A stretch of DNA of 64,000 bases from Dendrolimus kikuchii (taxonomy: Eukaryota; Arthropoda; Insecta; Lepidoptera; Lasiocampidae). Below the pieces are notes generated by a model that saw only the letters and a program-made list of their open reading frames with translations, searched no databases and had not been told where the DNA came from. The stretch spans positions 5,157,501-5,221,500 of the forward strand of contig CM034402.1 in NCBI GenBank assembly GCA_019925095.2. The letters are read 5' to 3'. Numbering within the stretch: the first letter of the stretch is position 1; every line of letters starts with the position of its first letter. Below, one piece after another: positions 1 to 12,395 of the stretch. Made by a program: the position numbers and the translations under genes.

Positions 1-1117
1 TATTTTTGGTAATTGTCGTACTTTATTGTTGTGAGTGATGTAATAGTGATGTTCTGTGAGTCATGTAACGCACAGACTATTAAACCATCGTCACTATACG
101 TAATTAAATCGAAAGTAATTAATTTGAAAATAAAAAATGTGCTAGTTTAGCAATTATTATTATTGTAAGTCCCGTTTTGCTTATTTAATATATGTTCATC
201 GAAATATGGGTATATTTATTACACGATGTAGTATTTTTAGCAAAAATATAAGTGAAATTAATTAAAACTTCTTTATAAATGAAGTCGAATTTTATAATTA
301 ATTTAGTCGGTAACGCATTAGGACGTTACAAATTGATCCGTCATTGAGCTGTCAAAAGTAAAATAATTGCTTGGAAAGGGTATAGTCTAAAAATATTACC
401 ATAGTATTTTTAGGAAGGTTGTTAAGATATCAGCCAAATTTTTCATTTGGTTTTTATGTACCTTATTCAAGGCGGTGCTTAAACTGATTTAGTTAATAAA
501 TATTTTAACAATAGCATCACTATTGTGTATACTTCATATTTTAATAAGCAAGCATTTCACCAAAATTATTATTATAAACAAGCTCAGGCTACAACATTAG
601 CGTTGCCATACACCAAATTAACAATGTAACTCTTTTTCTAGATTATTTAATAATCATTTAATTTGTGTATATAATTTAACTATTTTTTGGATTTTTCTTA
701 ATTTATATAGATAATAAAGAAATATACAAAAGTATTTATTTTACTTTTTGAACCATAGGTATTTAAAATATATTTAAAATTATTAAAATTGTGAATACAG
801 CTACTAAAGTGCCCGAATGGCCAGAATTAGATACTAATTAACAATCGCTTAAACCTGAAGGTCTAAAGCGGCTTACTGGGCGGATAGTTTCGTGAAATTG
901 ACACGTCTCTAAATATACTGGTAAGCCTATGACAAATCATAAGGGTTCACTTTATTTTGGTACGTGTTGTGTTCGTAACATGAATTTGCGAAAAGGGGGC
1001 TTTAAGCCCCCTCTTAAAATGTTTTTTTTTTTAATGAAAATCATGGTAGTTTAACTTTATCTATAAACTAGTATAACGAAAGAAACTTAACTTATATTTA
1101 ACTTATTGTAACTATAA
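1..1117. other. AT-rich intergenic sequence, no gene seen
   Basis: No open frame with recognisable homology and no splice-consistent DM4/12 exon was found on either strand. At 995-1011 an 8-bp GC stem (GGGGGCTT/AAGCCCCC around one T) is followed by a T-run at 1022-1032, which may be the end of an old short retroposon. Confidence 0.5.
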
Positions 1118-1275
1118 TCCCTTAAGACTATAAGTAGAATACTGAGCCTAGGTCATCGACGTCAGTGGGTTAGGTTCCTAGCAGGCTGGATACGTTACCT
1201 CGCTGCATCGCCATACTGCTCCTTTGTCCAAGATAGGAACCAGCCCCCTGATATCCCGAAGAGTCAATAAGTCGT
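1118..1275 (-). mobile_element. Retroelement 3' fragment, family C (IQRR-type C-terminus)
   Basis: On the minus strand this matches the C-terminal coding end and start of the 3' UTR of the element best preserved at 23446-23935. The shared landmarks are the end of coding (the revcomp of a stretch encoding a GDLGSVFYL-like tail) and the flanking CCTTAAGACTATAAGTAGAAT. It is frame-broken and too short to code. The same piece recurs at 2550, 15149, 27353 and 50165, always as a 3' fragment. Confidence 0.6.
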
Positions 1276-2549
1276 TATAAAATAATTAAAAATTTCAAAA
1301 AACCGTCGTATCCATACACATCTGTCTTTTTGTATCACCTCAAGTGTTCAATGACCCGGGATGTTGTATTAAAGAATTAGAGCGGGGCCAGTCTTCGCTG
1401 ATTAGTAGGGTCACGTTTCACACCTATACAGAACTTTGGCTTGGGACCTTAAGCTGGAAGTACACTTGTGAGATTTATTTAAAGTCAATTAAGATGATTC
1501 CGAATTATCATAACTACGACTTTACGTCTGTTGCGGTCAATATGTCTCGAGCTAGGAAATAAATCACTAGAACATAACAATTTCTAATATTTTTCAGTAA
1601 TTATACTGACCCGAAAAATAACTATATCTGATATATTAATATGTACTAGTGTTCGCGCGTGTTCGAAATTCGACCACAATAATTAATGTCAAAGACTATA
1701 ACTTCTATAATCACAGATTTCGCCAAGGCTACGCGGTTAATTTGACTGCAACAATAAACAAAAGAGTATGCGTGAGTGAGTCAAATACATGGTAGTACGT
1801 GTAATGTTTTTTTATTGATTTAATGTATTTTTATGCATAATTAAAAAAAAATATTAGCATTCGTCGCTTCTTCTCTATATAAACTATAAGTGTGCGAAAT
1901 TTCATACTACTCCGTCCGCGCAATTTTCGTAAAAAGGGGTACAAAGTTTTTACTCCACGTATTAAAATATAGATATCTTCAATTTCTTATTGTAAATTTG
2001 CTCGATCGGTTATATCGATTTCCATAAACTTTCACACGAAATATTAAACCTTGATACCTCGACAACTTCAAGCTTCACCTAGAATAATCAACAAATGAAA
2101 ATTACGACATAAAAGAAATAATTTAAGATATTCAATCAATAATAAAACAACACTCTTCCACTACAATACTTTCTTTTATTATTTTTTATTTTACATTTGT
2201 AATAAAGAATTAACCATAATTTCGTGCGAGAAAACTTCATGTACAGCTTATCTAGAAGGACGTTCCGTTATATATACACAGGTCAGACCTGTTATATATA
2301 TACAAATATTGATTTGTATACAAGATTCAAATTCCAAGCCAAAATGTGATGTCCCTAAGAATGTTCATCTCAATAAAATTCATTGATGAATCAATAGTGA
2401 GCATCATCTTATGGAGATCATTGGATGCGATGATGGCCATCAACTTTTTACGTACATTCGGGGATTGGATTCCAACACCGTAAACAAAGTCACAGATCAC
2501 GACTATATGATGAAGAAATTGGTATTATTTATGTTGTATTCTACGTATG
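1276..2549. other. Intergenic sequence, nothing identified
   Basis: The stretch is AT-rich. A 72-codon open frame at 1344-1562 has no recognisable motif and no ATG at its first codon. I see no RNA gene or clear repeat boundary here. Confidence 0.4.
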
Positions 2550-2712
2550 AACATTTAAGTAGAATAATAAAGCCTAAGTCATCGTTTTCTATGAGCAAGG
2601 TATCCAGAAGCCTGGGTGGGATACATCGCTGGATCGCTATACTGAACCGTTGCTCGAGGTAGGAACTAGCCCTATATCCTTCTGGAGATTTATTTGACCA
2701 ACAATGATGAGT
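2550..2712 (-). mobile_element. Retroelement 3' fragment, family C
   Basis: A second minus-strand copy of the family C C-terminal end. It aligns with 1118-1275 and 23760-23930 through the segment reading CATCGCTGGATCGCTATACT and the tail ATTTATTTGACC. Divergence and stops show it is old. Confidence 0.55.
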
Positions 2713-3804
2713 CTGCAATTGTAAAATTTGGCGTGCAGATTATTAGAAGTGCACGAATCACGACATGGTGTAATTTAAGAAAGGCGTCATAAAATTTCTT
2801 CTACACCGGCAACGCGTTGACAGCGAACCTGATGTTGCTAACTTCCATAGGCGGCGTCGAACACTTTCCATCAGGTATGCCACCTGCCCGTATACCAGCT
2901 TTTGGTAATAAAAAAAATCAGGTGTCTACTACTATATATACACTGCTTCAAACACCTGCAGGAAGTGGCGAGGTGCGCTTACGCGTGTTTATGCCGATCG
3001 GCTGTAGGATTTCTATCTGTTTTTATGTTCATATAAGTTCGATTTGACTGTGGTCTTATATTGTCTGATGTTGGGTGAAGCACGACAGCAAGCAGAAAAT
3101 ACCTACTCGTGTTTTGAAGAGTCTTACATTGTATTTGTTGGGACAAATAGACTTCTTGGTTTTTTTTTTTTGCTTTTCTGCTCTTCTTTGACATCTTTTC
3201 ATAAAGAATGAAGACGAAACATATCTTCATAATTTAAAAAAAGGCCATGTGATGAAGAAATCCTTCTTTCTCTTACTAACAAAATTAATGTCGTTAATAT
3301 TAGATACAAATAATAGAATAACACTAAATTTAATAAGCGTCGACTTTTTAAACATCAGATAAAAGTTATCCATCGAATAAACTTGACTGAATGTTAAAGC
3401 AAAATAATTCAAATGTTTCATTCACATAGATATATTTTTTAAATTGTGCATATTGTATTTTATCTCACGAATAGCTTTTATTTAGTGATTAAAAATAGGT
3501 ACTTGACATGTAATTTCGTTATAAGTAATATTTGATAAATTACATGACATGCTATACCCCAAGAGGGTTAGTGTATAATTATATTTTATGTAAATGTATA
3601 TTAAGCATCGAATAAATGTATATGAATATGAAAGCGGTCAGCTAATAATTGTCAATTTTGACTTGACAAACAAGTTTGTTAGAAAAAATTAAAATATAAA
3701 ATATCTCTTACAGTGTAAATCTGTTGTGGAACAAAATACTTAATTATTTATGTATTATAATAGTGTATGTAAGTAGTTCGTACTATATGTTACGTATACC
3801 ACCA

Positions 3805-4710
3805 TCGCCTTTATCATCTCAATTAATTCCTGGGGTTGTCTGGAAGAGATCGCTTTTTGGCGATAAGACCGCCCTTCATAATACATAATTACATATCATT
3901 TTAGTCTTTAAGTTCATTTTTGTATTGGTGTATAAAAATGACTGTCAGGCGAGAGGCTTACATTTGAATGCGAAGAAAACAAAGGTTATGGTGTTTGAAA
4001 GAGAAGAAACCAGAACGAATGCAAGGATAATGGTCGATGATGTTATGCTGGAGCAAGTGAGTGAGTTTGTATATCTTGGATGTGCTTTTAGCAGGGATGG
4101 AAGGTACACCGCTGATATAGAAAGAAGAGTGAATTTGGGGAATAGTGTGAATGGAGCGTTAGGTAAACTTCTGGGTGCTAAGAACCTCAGCCAGAAGGCC
4201 CAGCTTGCCATACACAACGCGGTGCTGGTACCTACGCTCGCGTATGGAAGCGAGAGTTGGGTATGGAAGAGAGAGCATGAAAGTAGAGTAAACGCGGTCG
4301 AGATGCGAGCACTGCGCAAAATCTGCGGAGTGACGCTCGCGGACCGCGTTCGTAATACCGAAGTAAGAAAGAGACTTGGTCTGAAAGAGAGTGTCGGGGT
4401 GAAGGTAAGGAAAGGAATGCTCCGGTGGTTCGGGATGTGGAAAGAATGCATGATGAAAGAATGACTAAACAGATATACAATGCAAAAGTGGATGGATGTA
4501 GAAGTCGTGGAAGGCCACGACACACCTTCCATGATCAAAAGGAGCCTTAAGAACAGACGAGTGTGTATGACAAGAGTTATGAATGTCAAAGAAGCAAGTG
4601 AGATGTGTAAGAAGAAGCCTAAATGGCGCTCTGTTGTTTGTGCCTACCCCGCAAGGGAACTGGCGTGAAGTTATGTATGTATGTATAATAAAGTGTTATC
4701 TATCTATAAT
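3805..4710 (+). mobile_element. Family D retroposon 3' end, split by an RTE-like insertion
   Basis: The left part (3805-3935) carries the family D signature AGATCGCTTTTTGGCGATAAG followed by a CCGCCC block and the TATTGGTGTA tail. The tail resumes after the RTE-like copy as TAATAAAGTGTTATCTATCT (4688-4707), exactly as in the intact tail near 45840-45870. The flank TGTATAA is repeated at 3929-3935 and 4682-4688, as expected for a target-site duplication, although the RTE-like tail is itself TATG-rich so this short match is weak alone. Confidence 0.7.
3936..4681 (+). pseudogene. RTE-clade-like LINE, reverse transcriptase C-terminal pseudogene
   Basis: This is the longest of about eleven copies of one non-LTR family in the window. 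The open frame from 3936 to 4464 covers the end of the reverse transcriptase and the segment after it: FVYLGCAF (thumb region), then YGSESWVWKR, then RKGMLRWFG. A small deletion near 4432 (GGGATGTGG against GGGCATATGG elsewhere) shifts the frame. About 30 bases are also missing near 4539, where the other copies encode a DRVLAEGD-like stretch. It ends with the shared tail AAGGGAACTGGCGTGAAG and a TATG microsatellite, typical of RTE-type elements rather than poly(A). The 5' part (endonuclease and catalytic YADD region) is absent. Clade assignment is by motif only. Confidence 0.8.
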
Positions 4711-5238
4711 ACTGGATACTTGATTTTGCATTATTGTAATTACAAGAAAATCGAGTTGATTGTGATTCGAACGTAAGGTATTTTTTTTTAATTTAGTCCC
4801 ATTTTAATTTAAATATTGTATTTTAGTTCGTTCGGGTCCATCACAAAATCTATAGTTATTTCCACATATATCAAGTATCGATCAATAGTTTAGATTTTGT
4901 GTATATCATACTTCGGATTGAGTTTCATAACCTCAATGACCCGATTAGTCCCTTAATACCGTGACAAAAACCCTGCGAGGAAACCATACGTTGCAAAGTA
5001 ACGAATCTTATCGTAATATATTGTGAATATTGACCCTTAGATTTAAGTGTCGTTAAAAAAAAATATGTTTGTCAAAAGCAGTATAAAGATAGACATTTAC
5101 AGTTACATGTATAAATACGTCCCTTTTCTATAAAGTTTTTGTTTATATATATTAGTGTGGAATTGCTATATGAATGTACTAACGACAGGAATCACAACTA
5201 CAATCGTACATGCTCGTGTTAAAACACTTGTGTTGAAG
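4711..5238. other. Intergenic sequence, nothing identified
   Basis: AT-rich sequence without a coding frame longer than chance, without a tRNA-like B box, and without a match to the other repeat families of the window. Confidence 0.4.
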
Positions 5239-5924
5239 CCGCGTTCACATGATCAGAGTGCGCTCGGAAAAAATGCACTTGGATAGCTAATCGAACGCTA
5301 CTCATATCGTGACACCTGGCACTCCAAGTGCACTTGTTCCCGGGTTTCTGCATCTTACTATACATTAATTTGCTTTATTACTGGTTAAAATTGTCAAAAT
5401 AAAATGTTCTATCTCATATTTTCATATGGATAATTTAAATTTTCAACCAAGGTTAAAGCAAATTTATATTGATTCAGCTACTGACTTTCAATTCAAAGGA
5501 ATCCAGTACTGAGTTCATACTGGCATCATTTATATTGACACGAAGTCAGTACAGCACTGCCAAGTTAGTTCTGACTTCAAATTTCCCGATTGAATATTTT
5601 AAAGTCAGTCCGCTCCCCAAGTCAGTAGCTCGATCAATGTAAATCAGTCTTTAAGCTAAATTGATAGACAGCAAGATATATAAGCTTGAAAATAGAAAAG
5701 GACTTCTAATCTTAATACATTCGGACAGTGCTCATTTTTATCTTTACAGAGAGAAATGGCGTCAAATGGCCTGATACCACTTAACTGGCAAGTCTACTGG
5801 TACATAAACATTTTGATATAAATAAGCTCAAGTATGTATAAGTCTATATCTGAACAAACATATGAAATCATTTCGTACGGTTGCACTTGGTCCGAGCGCA
5901 CTCTGACCGTGTGTATCAACGCGA
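5239..5924. mobile_element. Probable non-autonomous DNA transposon with imperfect terminal inverted repeats
   Basis: The left end (5239-5283) contains TCAGAGTGCGCTCGG and a CGCGTT motif. The right end (5889-5924) contains their reverse complement, CCGAGCGCACTCTGA and AACGCG, in the mirrored order. The arms are about 35-45 bp with small gaps, and an inner AAGTGCA motif is also mirrored. The interior has no transposase-like frame. No clean target-site duplication was seen, so the exact ends are uncertain. Confidence 0.6.
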
Positions 5925-6055
5925 CATAAAAGTAACATAAGGAGATATGATTTTTTTAACTCTTACACTTTCAATCAATAAATTAATCCAATACGTTTTA
6001 TACCAAAATTTAAGCTGTATCAAAAGCAGATTAACTTTATAACAAATTAACTATA

Positions 6056-6061
6056 TTTATT
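6056..6061 (-). terminator. Polyadenylation signal AATAAA of gene 1
   Basis: AATAAA on the minus strand, about 48 nt downstream of the gene 1 stop codon (6109-6111). This is the expected spacing for an insect poly(A) signal. Confidence 0.55.
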
Positions 6062-6108
6062 ATATTAATTAATATTACATATAAAATGTGGCTGAATATC
6101 AGAAATTT

Positions 6109-9100
6109 TTACGAGAATAGACCTCTTGGTTCTTTCTTCAACGAAAGCACAAAATCAAAAATAGAAAATGGACAATCGTTGGTTTTATTACAAGAATTTA
6201 AGTCCAATACATTATTAAACGCTCCTTGCATTTCTTCTCTGAAATTTTTGTCTTGAACCTGCGCTCTGAAAAAAAGACAAATCAGTAAACAATCGGATTG
6301 AAGGATTTGATTGCTTCTATTATTCGGTTGTGAACCTTAAAAAGCCTCTAACCGAAATTACTTAATATCTTACTTCTACTTAAGGGACTTAGTTAATCAT
6401 TATTTTGTAATAAGAAGGTGCGAATTCTTATGCCCCGTTTACCTTATATCCACAGCAGAAAACAGGTTAGTAGTGATGGAAATGGGCAGCACGATTTTTT
6501 AATCGCAACTTATTTGATCCTTGGATGCTGCTACTCATACTGCCTACTTTCCTGCATGATGTCGTGGAATTGGGCTAAATATAAACGACAGGTTATGGTT
6601 TACCCTCAAGGAAAATTGTTATAATTCTTTCCAACACGTTCATCCCGGTGCCCAAAAAGTGCGTGCATAGGCATTTCAGAAGTTTCAAATGGAGAGCAGA
6701 GGATAACCTCCAACACTCGCGTTTTCGTCTTTTTGCAGAGCACTTTAATTTCGGCTCCCGCTCTCAATCCATGTTCATCTTACAACCCTTTTAAGGGACC
6801 ACTGTTAATATTATTTTTTCCGCAAGCTGCCAGCTGCCATCAAAAGTGCCGCGTCAAAACCAAGAGAATTATATCGTCTCTTTTATTCTAATACAAATTC
6901 TATGTAGTTAGAGGGAGATAGCATCAGTTCAACGTTTCAATTATCTGTATTTGACCACAAAATTTGTGTTGCTTCCCAATTAGCCGTGTGTGTCAGTTCG
7001 GGCAACAAAATTGTGGTGGTTCCATCTTAAAGGTTAAAACACTAGTCACGCCTAACGAACAAGGTGGTACTATCCATTAAAGTACTGGGACTATAATTTC
7101 TAGTACTCTAAGTAACTTTTTCGTGTGTTACCTTTTCAAAACACAATGACTGGACCGATCTTAATAAATTTTAACAGGAGATAAGAGTGTTTCCTGAGGG
7201 AGAATATAGATTGAATTTTGTCTAATATAACAATATTAAAGATTAATTGGGATCAATCAATTAAGAGATGAAACTTCGCACATAAATTCATATTAATATT
7301 TTACTAAGAAACAACAATAAAAACACTTCAAACTAACGTGCGTGATGTATAAACACATTGCTGAAGCGAAGGATTGTTACCAAGATCGCAGCAAATGGAG
7401 TTTTACTGTCAGAATCTATCCCTATGGGAAACCAGCTGGGGTTCCATTGTTTATACCTACCCCAATTAGAAATAGGCGTGATTGTATGTATTTATAAAGA
7501 AATACCATGTTTAAGCGTTACATACATACATACATAACTTCACGCCAGTTCCCTTGCGGGATAGGCACGAACAACAGAGCGCCATTTAGGCTTATTCTTA
7601 CACACCTCAATTGCTTCTTTGACATTCATAACTCTTGTCATGCACGCTCGTCTGTGCTTAAGGCTCCTGACATCACCTTCTGCTAGTACACGATCAATTT
7701 GATCATGGAAGGTGTGTCGTGGCCTTCCACGACTTCTGCATCTATCCACTAAGCGTTACCATTGAGTTTTAATTTCATTCAGACATTTCCTCTGTCAATA
7801 TCATGGGCACGATTAAACAGGACTATTCTTTATAATATGGTAATAAAATAAAATGTTTACTTACGTAAAAATAGCTCTAAGTATATCATGAACCAGCGAC
7901 TTTCCAGGCGGTGCCAGATATTTCTCTGTTTCACATACACTTCTGAAGATGCATGAGCGACCGTTTATGTTATGGCTGAAAATATGTTGTTTTCCATGTA
8001 CACTCACGGAATTAAAATGTTCGTCACCTTAAAGTCGACTTTTGCTTGCACGGTTGCAAGAAACAGTACTGTCAACATTTTAATCAATTTTACGTTTACA
8101 AAATACTAGCTATGCTCGCAACGTCATCAGCGTGGATTTATTTTCTTGGATTCATAAAAAATAGTATATGTATACTACTAATAACATCAGCTATCTGCCA
8201 GTGAAAGTCCCATAAAAATCGGTAAAGCCGTTTCAGAGACTATCCGGAACATCCAGACAGATAAAATGTTTAAAATTCTTTTTTTGATATAGGTACCGTC
8301 TATACTTTCATATACATTTAGTAACAAGCTATTATTCTGACATTACAAACAGACAATTAATTTGATTTATTTATATAATAATATATCGAGGGCTTCATAA
8401 CAAATGGGCGTATACGCAAAAATGCCACTTTTTGTTGTTTACTGAAAACTATGCATGTTACAATTTAGAAAGTCTTATCAGTATGCCAGTGTACCTAAAA
8501 AGAAGGGTATTCCAAATTTCAGCCTTACACAATCAACTAGTTTTGTTTTAATCACAATTTTGTCCCTTGTGTAAAACTACACTTTTGTCTGTACGCCCAT
8601 TTGTTATGAAAGCCTCGATATATAGATAGAAACGTGAAAAAAGAAAATTACTATGTTGACATTAAAGACTCTGAGATTAATAATAGTTTTAATTATCAGA
8701 AAGAAAGAGCATATAATCACGCTTATGATAAAATTAAAACCAATAAAAAGGTTTTACATCTCTAAGCAATCTTCTTAGACAAGATAGAAAATCGAACAAC
8801 TTTGATCTAAGTAATTTTAAACTTTATTGTCAAACAAACATAATTTTCTGTGGAACAGTGTGTTCTGAACACTGACAACACAACTGAACACTCTGTTCTT
8901 AGTTTGAAAAGGTAACATGTGCTCGCGGAACTTAAATGAATCAATTTGAAAAGTGGCGAACTTTTTTATTCCCCCACTGTACTTAGTAATTTTTATTATT
9001 ACTTTTAAGCGTTTTTTTTAAATTAGGAAACTGTCATCATGACATCTATTGTAATATATCGCTAATGTCCCTGCTTCATCTGGGATGATATTATTGTTTT

Positions 9101-12100
9101 TTTTTTTGCAGAAGTTCAGCAGACAGGCAGACGGCTCACTTGATGGAAAGCGGTTACCATCGCCTATGGACATTTGGAACATCAAAGTTGCCACAAATGC
9201 GCTGCTGCTCTCTTAAGGGAAGTTGTTATGTCGACATGCTTTAGACCAGGGGTGGTAGCCATCTAGTCAGGCAGATGCCCTACCACCTGGCAAATTGTTA
9301 GTGACTGTGGCCGAATTCGCCTCGTTTATAGCATTAAAATAACGCCACGCCATTAATGAATAGCCACATTACTACCTATATATACTGTTGCGAGTCGATA
9401 CTAATCATTTGCAATTGTCTTATTACCCCTTTGAATTTGAGTGATCTATTGTTCACGCTAATTTCTTTGATCGCGCCGCAGTAAGACCTCATAAAACCTT
9501 CTTTCCTCTGTTTGTATGTCTTGCGAATTCTTAGAAGCCATTAAGCCGACAAAATAAAGATTTCAAGAACCAGTGGACGGCATGTTGCTAGGAGGCCAAG
9601 TCTAATTTACAAATGGATGAGGGTCGGTTTGTCAGAACATGCGCCAGTCATGTTCTGACTGCGAACGAGGAGTTATCTAGTCCACTTTTAGAGCGAGTAT
9701 CTTACATACCATAAATTCGTAACTCGTAAACATGTCGCATCACAAACAACGCATTAAACCCAAAACCTTATATCTGCGTGAGCCAGTCACTAGCTCTGGA
9801 ATTATCCCAGATGAATAAGGGACGTAAGATAAACGAATTACGCTTGTGTTACTGGTAATGTAAAACAGAAGACAATGGTGCCTGCCTATCCCGCAAGGGA
9901 ACTGGCGTGAAATTATGTATGTATGTATATAGAAGACTCTGGTGCCGACTCAAATTAAAGATTATTTGAACAACAAAAAAATCTACAGGGATACAGTTTA
10001 CCTTTCGTGATAAGTTTTATTGACCTTATAAATAAAATAAGCCTCCCAACAAACAAAATAAAACAGGAAACAAAATAAGGATTTAGCACACGTATTAACG
10101 CAGGCATGAAAAAATACCGACGGACACAAGGGAGCGTAAAAGTGCAAGAATTATTATACGGTAGCGTAGACAGAAGACACCTTTGAATTTACACGGCCGT
10201 AATAATTTCAACTAAATTCCATGGATTCGTTGGCAAAAAATATTAATTTCTGTGAAATCCAGCAGAATATGAAAGCTTAAAGATAACGTAACATACGTGG
10301 AAATGTGGTAAGGTTAAACTTTACAAAGCTTGTTATATGAAAGTACAAGTATGGTAAACATTTTTTTTTAGATTTTTCAATCACCCGAGATGGTATTACA
10401 CGCACACTTTACAAACAAACCAAGACACACAAAGAGCCTAAAAATTAATAACCCAGACACAGAAACGACAAAACAACACACATGGCACTAGTTAGGTTAA
10501 TATATAGGTATATAGGCATGCGCGTGCTGCGTGCTTGCGTCCTCCCCGTCCTGACCTACGGGGCCGAGACATGGACCAGCGAAACTTCTTCCGCGCTGTC
10601 ACGATGTGTGTGGGTAAAATGTAATGGCAGCACCAAGAAAACGAACGACTTCTTTTTGGCTATATTCTTCTCCTACCAAAGTGACGTCATATATCGAGAT
10701 GGAGTGTATCCTAACTGTTGATTCAGGATATAAGCTAGCTCTGTATCGTGTTTCATTTGAATCCGTTCAATACTTTTAAATGTTATGTTCTAATAAACAG
10801 AAAAATTCTGAGAGTTGCTTTTTCACAATCTGCTGGTCCGATTTAACCTCCCTGACCTTTTTCATTTTTCAATTAATTATACAAACTCGACACCTCAAAC
10901 AGATTTATTAGATAGATAGATAGATTATTAGATAGATAAATAAATAAATAATATATATATAAATAAAATGATTTTGCTTATAATCAGGCATTAAAAACAA
11001 CTGGTGGTCACATCACTGGGCGTCATTAAAAATACACATTCACCCACGCACACACGCACACTCGCACGCATATCAAGGTTTAATTAAGTATGTAACCTTT
11101 AATTAATTCATATCCGCAGAAAGCACTCGCAGTGCCTTGTACAAGGATATGCGCAAGTCTTGTGTGGAACGTTGTTGCTGTAACATATTTGGAAGGCGTT
11201 CCCGTGCCCACTTCACTGGGCTTAAAACATTTTTAGTTTTTTTGATTTATTAATCACAATCAAATATAGCCTATATCACTCGGGAATAATATATTTTTCT
11301 ATTGGTTAAAGAATTTTCTAAATCGGTTCAGTAATACCGGAGATTACCCCGAACATCCAAACTCACAAACTTTGCCTCTTTTGAGTGTTAGTATGATCAT
11401 GATGAAATATTTAGTCAAATTAACAGATTTTTTTGCATGTTTGTAACTTACAAATCAAGGGCAGCTTCCAATTTCTCCCACAACTCCCGCTTCTGCCTAT
11501 GATGAAACTTCCTCCTAAAGAATGAATTGATGAACTTCTTATCAGGTAATGGGTACAGAACATCGATTTCCAATGCTATATTCCAACCAGACGGTGCATG
11601 TGTCATAAACGCTTTTACAAGGGAGATTGTTAACTGAAATAATTTAAAAAAATATCTATTAACACAGCCTCACTACAACACAGAGGCTCCGGGTTCAATC
11701 CCTGGCATGGTAAATTTCAATCAATCAATAACTCTTTATGGTACACCAATACAAAAGAGAACTTACAGACTAAAACTATGTCTCATTATGCACAAAGGGC
11801 GGTCTTATCGCTAAAAAGTGATGACTTTCAGACAACCCCAGGCATGAATTGAGATTATAATGACGATGGTGGTATACATAATACATAGTACAATTTCTTA
11901 CATTCTAGTAATAAATATATAAATGCAGTATATACAGATGTTCTATATATTAAATAGATATATACTTAACATACATAACATACAAGTACATATCTACAAA
12001 ATATATAAATGTTTATAGATACATATATACATATTCAGTTCAGCAGACAGGCAGACGGCCCACTTGATGGATAGCGGTTATCATCGCCTATTGACATTTA

Positions 12101-12330
12101 CAACACCAAAGGTGGTACAAATGCGTTGCTGTTCTCTTAAGGGAGCCTGGAACCTGGTCACTAATGCCGGAACATAACTCAAAGTTGTTCTGGCGACATA
12201 CTTTAGACCAGGGGTGGTAGCCATCCAGTCGGGCAAATGCCCTACCACCTGGCTGTGTGTTGTTCTGTCGCCTCTTACGACAGGCCGCCCGGTCGCAGGA
12301 AATTGTATTCTTTCTCCGTTCCTGCACGGA

Positions 12331-12395
<65 letters not shown>

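Noticed and set aside
3945..4589. A 214-codon minus-strand open frame
   Set aside because: It is the antisense shadow of the RTE-like reverse transcriptase on the plus strand; low-complexity Leu/Ser/Phe composition and no motif.
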